Below the pieces are notes generated by a model. It saw nothing but the letters and a program-made list of their open reading frames with translations. It was not told the origin of the DNA and did no database searches. Positions 1-9,623 of a stretch of 64,000 nucleotides of DNA are shown piece after piece (position 1 is the first letter of the stretch; each line of letters starts with the position of its first letter). Source of the DNA: Robbsia sp. KACC 23696 (lineage in GTDB: Bacteria; Pseudomonadota; Gammaproteobacteria; Burkholderiales; Burkholderiaceae); NCBI RefSeq assembly GCF_039852015.1, contig NZ_CP156628.1:496001-560000 (forward strand). The letters are read 5' to 3'. The translations under genes and the position numbers were made by a program.

Positions 1-1
1 C

Positions 2-667
2 GTGGCACAAGCCGACTTGCAGTTGGCCCGGTTGCAGAAGGCCCGCGCGATGGGTCTGATGGCACACGACGCGATGGCGCGACGGGATTATGAACGGGCG
101 AAGGCGGAATGGGCGCGGATGCGCGCCCGTGTCGAAGGCGGCCAGGCCGCCGTGCGTGCCGCGCAGATGGAATACCGTATCGCGTTGAAAAATCTGGAAC
201 AAACGCGTTTGCTATCGCCGATCGATGGCGTTGTCATCAATGTTCTGATCAAGGAAGGCCAGATGGTGGTGGGCGCGCAGACAGCGCAGGTCGTGCTCGA
301 AGTTGCCAACCTAAAAACGATGACGATCGAGGCACACGTCGCCGAAGCCGATGTGCCCTACATCGAGGTCGGTCAAAAGGTGTCGTTTTCTATCCTGGCC
401 GATGCCGGACAGCAATGGCACAGCACGCTGCGTCGCATCGATCCGGGCGCGATTCAAAAACCGGACACCGCGAAAGCCATCTATTACCGGGCTTTGTTCG
501 ATGTCGACAACGCGGACGGGAAGCTGCGGCCGATGATGACGGCGGAGGTGGCGATCACCGTCGGGGATGCCCGCATCGCCGACCTCGAGATTGGTGCCGA
601 CGTAGCCAGCGGAGCCAATGGTGACATAGGCCGTTCGCGACCGGCTTCCGGGGTCGAGGCGACGTGA
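2..667 (+). CDS. macA: MacA-type periplasmic adaptor (membrane fusion protein), C-terminal part
   Basis: This is the C-terminal part of a HlyD/MacA-family membrane fusion protein, the periplasmic adaptor that links an inner membrane pump to an outer membrane channel. The reading frame is open to the window edge, so the N-terminus (signal anchor and first lipoyl half) lies upstream; the first visible GTG is not necessarily the real start. The first 70 or so residues are Ala/Arg/Glu-rich helical hairpin. They are followed by the typical lipoyl and beta-barrel text 'LLSPIDGVVINVLIKEGQ' and 'MTIEAHVAEADVPYIEVGQ'. It overlaps macB by four bases (GTGA), which fits translational coupling in a macA-macB-outer membrane factor operon. 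The family is clear; the cargo (macrolide, peptide, siderophore or other) cannot be told from the sequence. Confidence 0.88.
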   Translation: MAQADLQLARLQKARAMGLMAHDAMARRDYERAKAEWARMRARVEGGQAAVRAAQMEYRIALKNLEQTRLLSPIDGVVINVLIKEGQMVVGAQTAQVVLEVANLKTMTIEAHVAEADVPYIEVGQKVSFSILADAGQQWHSTLRRIDPGAIQKPDTAKAIYYRALFDVDNADGKLRPMMTAEVAITVGDARIADLEIGADVASGANGDIGRSRPASGVEAT

Positions 668-2739
668 TTTTGTCGGATCGTCCTCTGCTGGTCATGACCG
701 GCGTCTCGAAACACTATCCCGAGAGCGACAGCGCGCCCGCCGCGTGCGTATTGCACGACATCGATTTGACCGTTCATGCCGGGGAGTGGCTCGCGATCGT
801 CGGCGCCTCGGGATCTGGGAAATCGACGTTGATGCATCTGCTCGGCGGCCTCGATCGTCCGACGGGGGGACGCTACCGCATCGATGCCGACCTGGCCGAG
901 GGACGCCCCTGCCGTCGCGCTGTCGCTGACCAGGGCGGCGACCTGTCCGCGCCGTTTCCCACAATGGATGTCCTCGACATGACGCCGGCGCAGATGGCGC
1001 GACTACGGCGTGATGCATTCGGCTTTATTTTTCAACGCTATCACCTGCTGGACCATTTGGACGCGGCGGATAACGTGTCGCTGCCGGGTAGTTATCGGGG
1101 CAGTGTTCGGGCCGCGAGACGCCATCGTGCAACAGCGCTTCTGGCGGCGGTTGGACTGGCGCGGCATGGGGAACATTTGCCGGCAGCGTTATCCGGCGGA
1201 CAGCAGCAGCGCGTCAGTCTCGCCCGCGCGCTGATGAACGACGCCGATGTGATCCTTGCCGACGAGCCGACCGGCGCCTTGGACAGTGCCAGTGGCGACA
1301 CCGTATTGGACTTATTGCGGCGGCTGCACGCGAGCGGGCGGACACTGATCGTCGTCACCCATTCGCAGGAAGTCGCCGAGGCGGCGCAGCGCATCGTGAC
1401 GATGCGCGACGGTCGGATCGTATCGGATTGTTCGAATCCGCGATTTGTCGCCACGGTGGAGGGCGGCGCGTCGTCCGCGGTCGATAGTACGAGCCCTTAT
1501 CCAAGCGCCACGAATGAAACACCGCGCGGGCAGTTGCTGCGACGCCTCGGCCGCGGTCGGGAACATCTCGGTGCAGCATGGCGGATCCTGCGACGAAATC
1601 GGATAAGAACCGGTTTAATGGTGCTCAGCATCATGATGGGGATAGCCAGCGTGGTGTTGATGCTGGCAGTGGGCGCCGGCGCGCGGGACAAGCAATTGGC
1701 CGAAATTCGCAGCTACGGCGCCGACGCCACATATCTACTGCCCGGAAGCGGGCCATCCGATCCCCGGGCGGGGCTGATTGAAACGCTGACCTTGCAAGAC
1801 GCCGCGGCGTTGCGCAGATTGCCGCAGGTAGCGAGCGTGTCCGCCATCACGTCCGCCTCCGGTCAAGTCGTGCGGGGCGCGATCAAGAGCGATGCGACGG
1901 TCTACGGTGTCGAGGCGGATTATTTCGCCACCAGTCCGCGGCGCTTTTTCGCCGGGAGCATGTTTGGCGCAGGCGCATTGACGCGCCAGGCAGCGGTGGC
2001 GGTGATCGACAGCAACGGCTATAAGACACTCTTTCCAGACGGACGGTCCGCCCTCGGTGAGCGGATCCTGGTGGGGAAGGTGCCGGTGATGGTCGTGGGC
2101 GTGACCGATGTCGAAGATAACGGGCTACCCCAAATGGGGCTGGAAATTTATATGCCGGTGACGGCGGTCCAGAGCCGCTTCAGCGGGCGTCGCCATATCG
2201 ATTACCTGAAGATGAGTCTGCGACCGGAGCCGTCGATCGATGCGTCCGAGGCCGCCGTTTCGGTCGCGCTTGCGGCGCGGCATCGTAAAAAGGATTTTCA
2301 CATGATGTCTTCGACCAAATACATCGAGAGCCAGAAACGGACTGCGCGCACGATGGGGATCGTCATGTTGCTCTCCGCCGCGATCGCATTGAGTATCGGC
2401 GGCATAGGGGTGATGAATATGATGCTTGTCGCCGTACGCGAGCGCGTAGCGGAGATCGGCATCCGTATTGCCGTCGGCGCGCAACGGCGGGACATCGCTC
2501 GGCAATTCCTGTTGGAGGCCTTGCTTATCTGTCTGTTCGGCGGCGTAGCCGGCGTTTTGCTCTCGTTGGCAGTCGCATCGATCATGCCGTGGGCCGCGCC
2601 TAGTCTGCCGCTGCAACCGACGTCCGCCTCGCTGATTGGTGCCTGCCTTGGATCGATTGCTATCGGTATTACCTTTGGGCTATTGCCAGCGAGACAGGCC
2701 GCGCGCATGGACCCGATCAAGGCCTTGACCGATGGTTGA
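664..2739 (+). CDS. macB: MacB-type ABC transporter, fused ATPase and FtsX-like permease
   Basis: An inner membrane transporter of the MacB family that powers a tripartite MacA-MacB-outer membrane factor machine by mechanotransmission. Residues 1-250 form the ATPase: Walker A GASGSGKST (47-55), signature LSGGQ (176-180), Walker B VILADE (196-201) and the switch histidine in THS (233). The first membrane helix follows near residue 315 (TGLMVLSIMMGIASVVLMLAVGAG). A long periplasmic domain comes next, then three C-terminal helices with the FtsX motif 'RERVAEIGIRIAVGA'. The length of 691 residues is close to the usual 650. The start is GTG, overlapping the macA stop; the 3' end overlaps the next gene by eight bases. 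All catalytic motifs look intact. Confidence 0.93.
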   Translation: MILSDRPLLVMTGVSKHYPESDSAPAACVLHDIDLTVHAGEWLAIVGASGSGKSTLMHLLGGLDRPTGGRYRIDADLAEGRPCRRAVADQGGDLSAPFPTMDVLDMTPAQMARLRRDAFGFIFQRYHLLDHLDAADNVSLPGSYRGSVRAARRHRATALLAAVGLARHGEHLPAALSGGQQQRVSLARALMNDADVILADEPTGALDSASGDTVLDLLRRLHASGRTLIVVTHSQEVAEAAQRIVTMRDGRIVSDCSNPRFVATVEGGASSAVDSTSPYPSATNETPRGQLLRRLGRGREHLGAAWRILRRNRIRTGLMVLSIMMGIASVVLMLAVGAGARDKQLAEIRSYGADATYLLPGSGPSDPRAGLIETLTLQDAAALRRLPQVASVSAITSASGQVVRGAIKSDATVYGVEADYFATSPRRFFAGSMFGAGALTRQAAVAVIDSNGYKTLFPDGRSALGERILVGKVPVMVVGVTDVEDNGLPQMGLEIYMPVTAVQSRFSGRRHIDYLKMSLRPEPSIDASEAAVSVALAARHRKKDFHMMSSTKYIESQKRTARTMGIVMLLSAAIALSIGGIGVMNMMLVAVRERVAEIGIRIAVGAQRRDIARQFLLEALLICLFGGVAGVLLSLAVASIMPWAAPSLPLQPTSASLIGACLGSIAIGITFGLLPARQAARMDPIKALTDG

Positions 2740-4351
2740 GCGTCGCGGCCATGTTTTTCAACCGTTCGTGCCATCGCGCACGAAAGGCCTCGAAGGAAAG
2801 AAACGTCGCGCTCTGCGCGCTGCAACGCTGATCATTGGTCTGATAGGCGTGCAAGCGTCGGTGGTCACTGCCGCGCCGGGGGCCGCGGTGTCGGCACTTA
2901 CTGAGCCGCGTGCGCGCGTGGCGGCGTTTGAGTCGCCGACGGTGCTGGGAGGTACGATTGTGCCGCCCGAGACGTTGGCACAGCCTTCGGACATGCTGTG
3001 CGACGCGCCGACCCCGGGGGAGAGCTGGCAGCGCGATGTTGGCGATACCCGTCTCGACGCAGTCATTGCGATTGCCTTGCGCGACAATGTCGCGCTCAAG
3101 GAAAGCAGCGCACGGCTCGGCCAGGCAGAAGCGCGGCGTCGTGCCGAGGGCGCGGCGCGTGGGCCGCAGGCGGATGCCGATGTGCGGTATGACCGCCGCG
3201 ATCCACTGGCTTCCGGTGAGGACCCATGGCGAAACAACCGATCGGAATTCAGGACGGCTTTCACCGTCACGCAGGATCTCGACCTGTGGGGACGCTTGCG
3301 CGATAGACAGCGCGGCGCGCGATTGCAAGAGGCGCAAGCCCGATTCGAGCGCGACGATACCCGTCGCCAACTGATTCTGGCGGTCGTAAAAGCCTACTGG
3401 GAGCAAGCTTATTTGAACGAGAAGGCCGTCTGGCTCAGGGCGCTCCAGGATATTGCGCGACAGCGCGTCATGATCATGACGGCGCGTTATGACAACGGCG
3501 ACGTCGCCATGGACGACCTGGCAACCGCGCGTGCCGACGCCCATCAACGTGATATCGAATGGGCGCAACTCGAAGCACGCGTCAGTAAATCGGGCTACAC
3601 GTTGGCGCGGCTCATGGGGCAGGCACCGGGTGTCACCGATTCCATCGCCATCGTCTCGAAGCGGCCCAGCGGTCTCCTGGCGCGGATGGCGGACCGAGCA
3701 CGCACCCTTCCTGCAATGATCGGCTTTCACGACGATGCACGACTGCCTTCGGCTCTCCCCGACATTCCCGCGGGGTTGAGTGCCGCGCAGTTGCAGTGCC
3801 GCCCGGACATCCGCGCGAGTGCCGCCGCCTTGTCCGCTTTCGCGGCCGAAGCGGCAGTCGTGCGGAAGGACTGGTATCCCCGCCTCAGTTTGACGGCAGG
3901 GCTCAATGCAAGCAGCCCCAGCCTCTTATCCTTAGTGAACGCGCCGATGGCCGTGTTGGCCGGCATGGTCAAATTGCCGTTTCTAAATCCTGGCCAGCGC
4001 CATCGCATTACCGAGGCGGAAGCGCGCTACGAGGCGGCAGAAACCCGTTATCTGCAGCAATGGCAAACATCGCTCCGAGACGTTGCCGATGCACTGGCGG
4101 AGGCGAATCGCGCCTTGATCGCGCGGACAAACGAAGAAAGCAGGCAGGTGGATCTGAACAAAGCCGAACGCCTAGCCGAACACCGATATCGGGCCGGCGA
4201 GATCGCTGCCGCCGACTGGCTCGATCGACGAGAACAACGAATCCGCGTGGAAATGGCGCTGCTGGCGGAGCGGCGTGATGAAGCGGTCAGCGTTGTCCAA
4301 GTGGTTCAGGCGCTGGGCGATGGAACGCGCATGGCAGCACTGACGCGATGA
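2732..4351 (+). CDS. Outer membrane efflux protein, NodT/TolC-like
   Basis: A 539-residue outer membrane factor of the TolC/NodT type that would form the exit duct for the MacA-MacB pump encoded immediately upstream. Two outer-membrane-efflux repeats are visible: residues about 100-300 with 'DLWGRLRDRQRGARLQEAQARF' and 'AYWEQAYLNEKAVWLRAL', and about 330-530 with 'QCRPDIRASAAALSAFAAEAAV'. The second contains the family hallmark C-R-P-D-I-R. The N-terminus is hydrophobic (about residues 30-47) and looks like a signal peptide, but there is no convincing lipobox cysteine, unlike most NodT proteins. The ATG lies inside the macB stop region (8-nt overlap), so the three genes form one operon. Confidence 0.85.
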   Translation: MVERRGHVFQPFVPSRTKGLEGKKRRALRAATLIIGLIGVQASVVTAAPGAAVSALTEPRARVAAFESPTVLGGTIVPPETLAQPSDMLCDAPTPGESWQRDVGDTRLDAVIAIALRDNVALKESSARLGQAEARRRAEGAARGPQADADVRYDRRDPLASGEDPWRNNRSEFRTAFTVTQDLDLWGRLRDRQRGARLQEAQARFERDDTRRQLILAVVKAYWEQAYLNEKAVWLRALQDIARQRVMIMTARYDNGDVAMDDLATARADAHQRDIEWAQLEARVSKSGYTLARLMGQAPGVTDSIAIVSKRPSGLLARMADRARTLPAMIGFHDDARLPSALPDIPAGLSAAQLQCRPDIRASAAALSAFAAEAAVVRKDWYPRLSLTAGLNASSPSLLSLVNAPMAVLAGMVKLPFLNPGQRHRITEAEARYEAAETRYLQQWQTSLRDVADALAEANRALIARTNEESRQVDLNKAERLAEHRYRAGEIAAADWLDRREQRIRVEMALLAERRDEAVSVVQVVQALGDGTRMAALTR

Positions 4352-4390
4352 CGACGTTGCCATGCGTCCGCTCGGCTGCGCGACGCCGTC

Positions 4391-5950
4391 TCAGGCCTGT
4401 TTGGCAGGGCTATCCGGTTTGGACATCATCCGCGCCCCGCTGGCGATGCCGCCGAGCAATGCAAACACGGCGCCCCAGACAATCGACATCAGTGGGCCGT
4501 GATGACCGGAGAGACCAAAACTCAACGCCACCAGGGCCGAGCCGGATGACTGCCCGAACAATCGTGACGTCCCCACGACGCCGCTTGCGCTACTGGCGCG
4601 TTCGGGTGGGGCGCTCGACATAAACGCTTTCAGATTCGGCGACTGATAGAAGCCGAATCCAATGCCGCAGCAGGCCATACGGATCACGATGCCGAGCGAG
4701 GAAACGTCGCTCGGCATCCAGACGAGCGACATCAGGGATGCGCTCATGAAGATCAGACCGATGCCGCATAGTACCGAGGGCGGATAGCGATCGGAGAGGC
4801 GTCCGGCAAAGGTGGCGATCGCCGCAACGCAGAACGACCACGGTGTCATCAGAAAACCGGTCGCGATCTGGTCGCGTCCTAGCGTCGTTTCAAAATAAAA
4901 CGGCAGGGACACGAAGGCGAGACCTTGGACGGAAAAGGCGCATACCGCCGTGGCCGCGGATAACGAGAAAGCAGGGCGACGGAAGAGGTCGATCGGCAAC
5001 ATCGGCGCCGGGTGACCGGCTTCCCGCTTGACGAGGAGCCATAAAGCGCTGACGCCGATCGCCAGCGCCGACAGGTCGATCCATACGGATGCCTGTTGCG
5101 AAAATTCGATAAATGCAAAAAGAATGGCCGCGAAACCCAAGCCGTTCATCGCGGCAGCGATGGCATCGAAGCGCGTGGTGCGGGGCGGCGGTTTCGGCAG
5201 ATAGGGCAGTGCCAGCGCGATCGCGACCATGCCGATAGGGACATTCAAGGCGAATAACCAGGGCCAACTACTGACCGACAGCACCAGCGACGCCACCGTC
5301 GGTCCGATCGCCATGCTCGAGCCGGCCACCAAGGCATTCATGCCAACGCCGCGCCCCAAACGATGCGCAGGATAAATAAAGCGGATCAGCGCAATATTGA
5401 CCGTCATCATCGCGCTGCCGCCCAGGCCCTGTGCGATACGAGACAGTGTCAGAAGCAGAAGCGACGGCGACAGCGCGCAGCCCAACGATGCCAGGGTGAA
5501 AACCACCACTCCGCAAAGGAACACCCGTTTCAGACCAAAACGGTCGGCGAGGGCGGCCAGCGGCAACATCGTGGCGACCATCGCCAACTGATACGCATTG
5601 ATGATCCAGACCGATTGTGCCGGCGTCACGTGGAGATCGCGCGCCATCGATGGCAGCGCGGTATTGGCGATCGCGACATCAAGGCAGGCCAAGCCGAGCC
5701 CGGTCATCAAGGCAGCCATGCCCTTGCGTTGCTCCGGCGTCAACGACCCGCTCTTGTTCGGGTCGACGCTGAGCGTAGCGCGGCCGTCACCGGCGGCCGT
5801 TGCAGACAGCGCCGCGCCTGCTTTACTTGCGGCGGGCGTCGAGCCGGCCAGCTCGGGCGGCGTAGTACTCGCGGGGACGCTGGGGGCTCGGGGAGGCGTA
5901 CGCGGCGGGACTTGCCTGGCCGGTGCGCCTTGCATGTGATCGTCGGACAT
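4391..5950 (-). CDS. MFS drug transporter, DHA2 (14-helix) type
   Basis: A 519-residue major facilitator of the DHA2 drug:H+ antiporter group. The N-terminal 80 residues are a Pro/Ala/Ser-rich cytoplasmic stretch. The transporter then begins with the DHA2 signature 'CLDVAIANTALPSMARDL', and the motif A loop 'ALADRFGLKRVF' follows; later text 'LNVPIGMVAIALALPYL' is also typical. About 14 hydrophobic segments are visible. The start at 5950 (MSDDHMQ) was chosen because the longer frame to 6124 would run through the promoter seen at 5973-6001. The gene is transcribed away from nadB and is not part of the efflux operon downstream of it, which runs on the opposite strand and converges with it. Substrate unknown. 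Confidence 0.85.
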   Translation of the reverse strand: MSDDHMQGAPARQVPPRTPPRAPSVPASTTPPELAGSTPAASKAGAALSATAAGDGRATLSVDPNKSGSLTPEQRKGMAALMTGLGLACLDVAIANTALPSMARDLHVTPAQSVWIINAYQLAMVATMLPLAALADRFGLKRVFLCGVVVFTLASLGCALSPSLLLLTLSRIAQGLGGSAMMTVNIALIRFIYPAHRLGRGVGMNALVAGSSMAIGPTVASLVLSVSSWPWLFALNVPIGMVAIALALPYLPKPPPRTTRFDAIAAAMNGLGFAAILFAFIEFSQQASVWIDLSALAIGVSALWLLVKREAGHPAPMLPIDLFRRPAFSLSAATAVCAFSVQGLAFVSLPFYFETTLGRDQIATGFLMTPWSFCVAAIATFAGRLSDRYPPSVLCGIGLIFMSASLMSLVWMPSDVSSLGIVIRMACCGIGFGFYQSPNLKAFMSSAPPERASSASGVVGTSRLFGQSSGSALVALSFGLSGHHGPLMSIVWGAVFALLGGIASGARMMSKPDSPAKQA

Positions 5951-5972
5951 GAACCTGCGCCAGGCGGACAAA

Positions 5973-6009
5973 TTTGTAAGACATCTATTTTGCCACGTCA
6001 AATGTCTGA
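5973..6009 (-). promoter_or_regulatory. Promoter and operator-like inverted repeat for the MFS gene
   Basis: On the minus strand TTGACG (6001-5996) and TACAAA (5978-5973) are separated by 17 bases, a good sigma-70 arrangement ending about 20 bases before the chosen MFS start. An inverted repeat TAAGACAT (5977-5984) and ATGTCTGA (6002-6009), 7 of 8 positions matching, brackets the spacer. A perfect CTGACGTCAG palindrome adjoins it at 6006-6015. This geometry suggests a repressor that occludes RNA polymerase. No regulator gene lies next to it. Confidence 0.45.
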
Positions 6010-6241
6010 CGTCAGGGATTTCCATCCGGCGCGCGTGGCCGGACCTTGCGCTGTACCGAAGGCGTTGTGTAAGCGATGAAGTCGTATTATGGGCGGGTTG
6101 CCACAAGGGCATCGCCGTACGCAAACGGACTTGCGGCGGTCTCCCACGCGTTCATGCCAATGACGGCATAATGCGACGGCAACGCTAAAGCACAGGGTCA
6201 GGCCGGTCGCTGTGGCCCAGAGGGACGGAAGGGACGAAGGC

Positions 6242-8137
6242 ATGAAGACGAATACAGAGACTGCGCGGCAGGCGGCGCTTCGGCAAACGGCGGGCGATCC
6301 ATCGTGCGGCGGCGACGGGATATCGAGTACGGCGCCGATCATCGTCGTCGGCGCCGGTCTGGCCGGTCTGACCGTTGCCTTGACGCTGGTCGAGCAGGAC
6401 GCGGCATGTGAAGTGATCGTGCTGGCCAAGCGTCACGCGATGGAGGGCGCGAGCGATCGTGCGCAGGGTGGGATCGCGGCGGTGCTCGACGCGACGGATA
6501 GTGTCGACGATCATGTCCGCGATACCTTGGTCGCTGGCGCCGGGGTGTGCGACGAACCGGCGGTCCGCGCGATCGTGGCAGCCGGCCGGGAGTCGATCGA
6601 TTGGCTGATCGCACAGGGCGTGGCATTCACGCCCGACGACGAGGCCGAGCTCGGCTATCACTTGACGCGGGAAGGCGGTCACTCGCATCGGCGCATAATC
6701 CACGCGGCCGATGCCACCGGTCATGCGGTGCTCACCGCGGTCCATGCTCGGGCGCGCGAGCATCGGCGGATACGCTTTTTAGAGGAGACCCAGGCGATCG
6801 ACCTCGTGGTCAGCGAAACCGGATCGCGTCGATGTGTCGGCGTGTCGGTTCTGGACCGGGAGAGCGGCCAGTGCACGACGCTAGCCGCCCGGGCAGTCGT
6901 GCTGGCGACAGGCGGCGCGGGCCAAGTCTACCCGCATACGTCAAATCCGGCGACGGCGACCGGCGACGGGATCGCGATGGCCGCGCGCGTCGGCTGCCGC
7001 GTTGCAAATCTCGAATTCATTCAGTTTCACCCTACCTGCTTGTATGAGGCCGCGGTGGAACGGGATCTTGCTGCGACGACGCGCGCCGAGTCGGACACGT
7101 CGGCTGTTGCGTCGCCGTCCGCGGCGCAGCGCGAGTGGACGTTCCTCATTTCGGAAGCCGTGCGGGGCGAGGGCGGCATCCTCCGTCGGCCCAACGATGG
7201 ATATCGTTTCATGCCGGCGCTCGATCCGCGTGCCGAGCTGGCCCCTCGGGATATCGTGGCTCGCGCCATTACGCGTGAGATGTTGCAACATGGGCTGGAC
7301 TATGTGCATCTGGATATCAGCCACCAGTCGGCTGATTTTCTCGAAACGCATTTCCCGACGATTCTCGCGCATTGCCTGACGCGCGGCATCGATATGCGGC
7401 ATGAGCCGATACCGGTTGTCCCAGCGGCGCATTACACCTGCGGCGGCGTTGTCACCGATACGTCCGGCCGCACCGATTTGTCGGGTCTGTTTGTCGTCGG
7501 TGAAGCGGGTTGCACGGGACTGCATGGCGCGAATCGGCTCGCGAGCAATTCCTTGCTGGAGTGTGTGGTGATCGGCCGTAATGCCGCCGCGGCGCTGCAG
7601 GCCATGGCGCGCACGCCGGAAGACGGCATCGCCACGGCAATCGATCAGACGTCGGCCGCGCACGCCGGCGCACCGTCCGATGTGCCAAGGCAAGACGTGG
7701 TCGAACCGCGCACACGCGCGGGTGACGGCAATGTCGGCAACGTGAACGCAGCGGTGTCGGCGGGATTGGAAAGTGCGATCGATCCCGTGGTCGTACGGAC
7801 GGCCTTGCGTGCCTTGATGTGGCAAGCCGCGGGAATTCAACGTGACGGGGCGAGTCTGCTGTTGGCGCAACGCCAGATCGCCGCATGGCGCGCGGCCATG
7901 GGCGACGCGGGAAGCGTTGGCGACATCGAGCAACTGGCGGCCAACACGGCATCGGCAACGCAAATGACCCTTCTTGCCACGCGGCGCATCGATTTACGCA
8001 ATCTGCTGACCATCGCCGCGCTGATCGTCGATGGCGCCGTGCAGCGTGCCGAAAGCCGGGGTGCGCACTACCGCTTCGACGCGCCGCATACCTGGCCGAA
8101 AGGCTTGCCGACGATCCTGATGGGGAGCGCGGCCTGA
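6242..8137 (+). CDS. nadB: L-aspartate oxidase
   Basis: A flavoprotein that oxidises L-aspartate to iminoaspartate, the first step of de novo NAD synthesis; the product is passed to quinolinate synthase (NadA). The FAD-binding dinucleotide fold is visible at residues 33-60 (IIVVGAGLAGLTVA). Further family motifs are 'SDRAQGGIAAVL', 'HSHRRIIHAADATG', 'LEFIQFHPTCLY', 'HYTCGGVVTDTSGRT' and 'GLHGANRLASNSLLE'. At 631 residues it is longer than the usual 540. The extra length comes from a Ser/Ala-rich insert near residues 270-290 and a loop of about 45 residues near 475-515. The start at 6242 is preceded by a GAAGG ribosome site. nadA lies just downstream on the opposite strand, a convergent pair; nadC is not in the window. 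Confidence 0.93.
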   Translation: MKTNTETARQAALRQTAGDPSCGGDGISSTAPIIVVGAGLAGLTVALTLVEQDAACEVIVLAKRHAMEGASDRAQGGIAAVLDATDSVDDHVRDTLVAGAGVCDEPAVRAIVAAGRESIDWLIAQGVAFTPDDEAELGYHLTREGGHSHRRIIHAADATGHAVLTAVHARAREHRRIRFLEETQAIDLVVSETGSRRCVGVSVLDRESGQCTTLAARAVVLATGGAGQVYPHTSNPATATGDGIAMAARVGCRVANLEFIQFHPTCLYEAAVERDLAATTRAESDTSAVASPSAAQREWTFLISEAVRGEGGILRRPNDGYRFMPALDPRAELAPRDIVARAITREMLQHGLDYVHLDISHQSADFLETHFPTILAHCLTRGIDMRHEPIPVVPAAHYTCGGVVTDTSGRTDLSGLFVVGEAGCTGLHGANRLASNSLLECVVIGRNAAAALQAMARTPEDGIATAIDQTSAAHAGAPSDVPRQDVVEPRTRAGDGNVGNVNAAVSAGLESAIDPVVVRTALRALMWQAAGIQRDGASLLLAQRQIAAWRAAMGDAGSVGDIEQLAANTASATQMTLLATRRIDLRNLLTIAALIVDGAVQRAESRGAHYRFDAPHTWPKGLPTILMGSAA

Positions 8138-8196
8138 TTCCGGGCAAGCGACCCGATTGCAGCAGACACGCGTCGCGCGCGTCTGCTCGACCTCGA

Positions 8197-9420
8197 TCAG
8201 GCAGCGCCGATATTGCCGTACAGCGCCTGGTCTTTTTCCAAATCGCCGCTGGCTTGGACGCGCTGCTTCCGGGCCGCGGCGAACTCGAGCATCCGGCTGA
8301 TCGGCCGCAATGCCTTTTCCGCGATGGCATGATCGACATGCACTTCGCCATGTCCGTGTTCGAGCGCGTCGGCCAGGTTTGACAAGCCGTTCATCGCCAT
8401 CCACGGACAATGCGCGCAGCTCTTGCAGGTCGCGCTATTGCCTGCGGTAGGTGCCGCGATAAAAGTCTTATTTGGCGCCGCCTGCTGCATCTTATGCAGA
8501 ATACCGAGATCCGTCGCAACGATAAAAGTGGCGGCATCCAGCGTGACGGCGGCATCGATCAATTGTGATGTCGATCCGACCACATCGGCCTGCGCCACCA
8601 CGCTAGCGGGCGACTCCGGGTGTACCAGCACTTTCGCGTCCGGATATTGCGCGCGCAGATCCACCAGTTCGGTGCCTTTGAACTCGTCGTGAACGAGACA
8701 GGCGCCCTGCCACAGGAGCATATCGGCGCCGGTCTGCTGCTGAATATAGCTACCGAGATGGCGGTCCGGCGCCCACAGAATTTTCTCGCCGCGCGCATGC
8801 AGTGTCCGGACGATATCGAGCCCGATCGACGACGTCACCATCCAGTCGGCCCGCGCTTTCACCGCTGCGCTTGTGTTGGCATAGACAACGACGGTTCGAT
8901 CCGGATGGGCATCGCAGAATGCCGCGAATGCGTCGGCGGGACAACCCAGGTCCAGCGAACAGGTGGCATCCAGATCCGGCATCAGGATGCGTTTCTGGGG
9001 GCTGAGAATCTTGCTGGTCTCGCCCATGAAACGAACGCCTGCCACGACCAGCGTCTGAGCCGGATGATCCCGGCCGAATCGCGCCATCTCGAGCGAATCC
9101 GCCACGCAACCGCCGGTTTCTTCCGCCAGCGCCTGTAGTTCCGGATCAACATAGTAGTGCCCGACCAGTACTGCGTTCTCGCGTGCCAGCAACGCCTTGA
9201 TCCGCAGTTTCAGCGCCTGTTTTTCGTCGGGCGATGCCTCGGGCAGCACCTTTGCCCACGCCTGACCGATGCTGCAACTGGCATTGCCAGCGTCGGGGCG
9301 GTCGAATTCGATAGGCCGTGTGTCCATCGATGCGCTGGCGTGCACGGCCTTTCTATCGTGCAGGTCGGAATCATTCGTCTGCTGCGTCTGCCGTGCATCC
9401 GCGGTGACCGAGGTCGTCAT
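8197..9420 (-). CDS. nadA: Quinolinate synthase A
   Basis: Condenses iminoaspartate (from NadB) with dihydroxyacetone phosphate to quinolinate, using a 4Fe-4S cluster. The protein has 407 residues with a 65-residue N-terminal extension, then the conserved '[22 protein letters not shown]'. The three cluster-ligand regions are present: '[11 protein letters not shown]', '[11 protein letters not shown]' and '[14 protein letters not shown]'. '[23 protein letters not shown]' is also characteristic. The ATG at 9420 follows an AAGGAGA ribosome site. It faces nadB tail to tail with about 60 bases between the stops, so the two are not one operon although they act consecutively. Confidence 0.95.
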   Translation of the reverse strand: MTTSVTADARQTQQTNDSDLHDRKAVHASASMDTRPIEFDRPDAGNASCSIGQAWAKVLPEASPDEKQALKLRIKALLARENAVLVGHYYVDPELQALAEETGGCVADSLEMARFGRDHPAQTLVVAGVRFMGETSKILSPQKRILMPDLDATCSLDLGCPADAFAAFCDAHPDRTVVVYANTSAAVKARADWMVTSSIGLDIVRTLHARGEKILWAPDRHLGSYIQQQTGADMLLWQGACLVHDEFKGTELVDLRAQYPDAKVLVHPESPASVVAQADVVGSTSQLIDAAVTLDAATFIVATDLGILHKMQQAAPNKTFIAAPTAGNSATCKSCAHCPWMAMNGLSNLADALEHGHGEVHVDHAIAEKALRPISRMLEFAAARKQRVQASGDLEKDQALYGNIGAA

Positions 9421-9623
9421 GCCGTCTCCTTGGCGCGTCCGATTGAAATTATCGGACCGATAGCGCTTTGCAAGCCTCTTGCACGGGCCGACGCCGCGTC
9501 ACGATGCCATCGGACCGGGTCGCGCTTCTGGCGTCGTCTTCTAGGAGACTTGCAAACAAAGGAGGGATTCTAGCCGAAAACGCCATAACGCTATGGCGCA
9601 CGGTGAAGGGTGGTGGCCCGCGA

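Noticed and set aside
6941-7963. 340-codon frame antisense to nadB
   Set aside because: Same shadow effect; nadB on the plus strand is an unmistakable family member.
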